A stretch of DNA of 64,000 nt from CAXBID01 sp963815305 (lineage in GTDB: Bacteria > Bacteroidota > Bacteroidia > Flavobacteriales > Flavobacteriaceae): positions 806,001-870,000 of the forward strand of contig CAWFFW010000001.1 in assembly GCA_963815305.1 (NCBI GenBank). The letters are read 5' to 3'. Both the position numbers and the translations under genes were made by a program. A model generated the notes under the pieces. The model saw only the letters and a list, made by a program, of their open reading frames with translations. It ran no database searches and was not told where the DNA came from. This document shows, piece by piece, positions 63,281 through 64,000 of the stretch (position 1 is its first letter; each line of letters begins with the position of its first letter).

Positions 63281-63778
63281 TTATAGGGCTTCTAACGCCG
63301 CTTTATAATTAGGCTCGTCAACGATTTCTTCAACTTGTTCAGTATGCAAAACAATCCCTTTTTCATCTAAAACAATTACGCATCTTGAATGTAAACTTTC
63401 TAAAGGACCATCAACAAAATTTAAACCATAAGATTTGCCAAAGCTACCATTTTTAAAATCAGATAAGCTAACAACGTTTTCTAAACCTTCAGCACCGCAA
63501 AAACGAGCATGTGCAAATGGTAAATCATGAGAAATACAAAGTACTTTTGTGTTTTCTAATTCACTGGCTTCTTTATTAAATTGTCTAACAGATTGTGCAC
63601 AGGTTCCAGTGTCTACACTTGGAAAAATATTAAGAACAAGCTTGCTTCCAGAAAAATCAGTAAGAGATTTTGAAGATAAGTCGTTTGCTGTTAATGTAAA
63701 ATTTGGAGCTTTTGATCCAATTTTAGGAAGTTCGCCAGAAGTATTTATTTTATTTCCTTTTAATGTAACTGTTGCCAT
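63281..63778 (-). CDS. tpx: Thiol peroxidase (Tpx), atypical 2-Cys peroxiredoxin
   Basis: 165 residues. The peroxidatic Cys lies in VDTGTCAQS near residue 60 and the resolving Cys in HARFCGAEG near residue 94, the spacing typical of Tpx; FPSVDTGTC is the family signature. It reduces peroxides with thioredoxin in the cytoplasm. First gene of the minus-strand operon; the 222 bp upstream (63779-64000) contain no gene but include a hairpin near 63970. Confidence 0.95.
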   Translation of the reverse strand: MATVTLKGNKINTSGELPKIGSKAPNFTLTANDLSSKSLTDFSGSKLVLNIFPSVDTGTCAQSVRQFNKEASELENTKVLCISHDLPFAHARFCGAEGLENVVSLSDFKNGSFGKSYGLNFVDGPLESLHSRCVIVLDEKGIVLHTEQVEEIVDEPNYKAALEAL

Positions 63779-63958
63779 TTAATGATTTTTAAATTTTTAT
63801 AAAAATAGTAATAATAAGTTGTTAAATAATAGGATTGGTTTTATTAAAATTCAGTTTATGTTAATTTTTTCAATTCAAAAAAACTGCTTAAAAGTAAAAT
63901 AGTTTTGAAATAGTTTTTGTTGCCAAAAATTTTGAATATAATTAATATTGGTACAAAA

Positions 63959-63989
63959 AAAAGCGTCTTAATTTAATTAAAACGCTTTT
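63959..63989. terminator. Bidirectional hairpin terminator
   Basis: AAAAGCGT (63959-63966) pairs with ACGCTTTT (63982-63989), flanked by an A run on one side and T residues on the other. It probably ends a transcript coming from the right of the window towards tpx. Confidence 0.55.
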
Positions 63990-64000
63990 AATTAGTATAA

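Overview
The window is chromosomal DNA of a member of the Bacteroidetes, almost certainly a (probably marine) flavobacterium. The evidence is the AT-rich sequence, promoters with the Bacteroidetes -7 element TAnnTTTG, hybrid two-component regulators (HTCS), secretion signals ending in FSQ/AQ, lipoproteins with short basic signal peptides, and the dense gene order tpx-dgkA-ftsK-lolA-lptF/G-ribB.

Region 1 (1-22121, all + strand) is a catabolic cluster for an acidic, substituted sugar polymer. It holds a PfkB sugar kinase (cut by the window edge), a GH2 hydrolase, an aberrant Nramp-type transporter, two M20 amidohydrolases (one cytoplasmic, one exported), an NAD-dependent epimerase, an AraD-type epimerase/aldolase, a DHDPS-family lyase, a double GNAT protein, a sialate-O-acetylesterase-like enzyme, a PQQ sugar dehydrogenase with a cytochrome c domain, a heparinase II/III-like lyase, tagaturonate reductase (UxaB), altronate dehydratase (UxaA) and L-serine dehydratase. 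Lyase, esterase and amidohydrolases would strip and cut the polymer; UxaB/UxaA and the kinase would feed the uronic acids towards KDG metabolism. The exact substrate is not known.

Region 2 (22122-36534) is an integration hot-spot at a tRNA-Ser(UGA) gene. Next to sdaA lie relics of an older insertion (a broken FecR gene and an integrase N-terminus). A 13.6-kb element follows, bounded by 14-bp direct repeats of the tRNA 3' end (22897-22910 and 36448-36461). It carries its own IntDOT-like tyrosine integrase beside the tRNA, an excisionase-like protein, repeated TAGGGTAAC arm-type sites at both ends, a type III restriction-modification locus with a frameshifted res, a small catalytic-core-only tyrosine recombinase next to two perfect hairpins, an XRE-controlled operon of small proteins, and an unrecognised three-gene cassette that is a candidate defence or accessory system.

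Region 3 (36535-38557) has a nitroreductase and a DegT-family aminotransferase interrupted by a one-base frameshift.

Region 4 (38558-56656) is the most unusual part. It consists of two consecutive modules, each beginning with a large HTCS (one with a beta-propeller sensor, one with a TPR sensor). Each HTCS is followed by the same promoter architecture (TGTTACA, 14 bp, TGTTACA, then TAnnTTTG starting exactly 37 bp from the second TGTTACA) and by a tiny ORF resembling a free-standing type IX secretion C-terminal tail. After that come genes for exported proteins and lipoproteins (a DUF4412-like protein, an OmpA-domain lipoprotein, a fibre with 17-residue repeats and an S74 chaperone domain). A third, altered copy of promoter and tail peptide closes the region. 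No SusC/SusD pair is present, so this looks like a regulated cell-surface structure rather than a normal polysaccharide utilisation locus.

Region 5 (56653-63778, all - strand) is a compact housekeeping operon: tpx, dgkA, ftsK, lolA, lptF/G, ribB. Several genes in regions 2-4 carry apparent single-base frameshifts; these may be true mutations or assembly indels.
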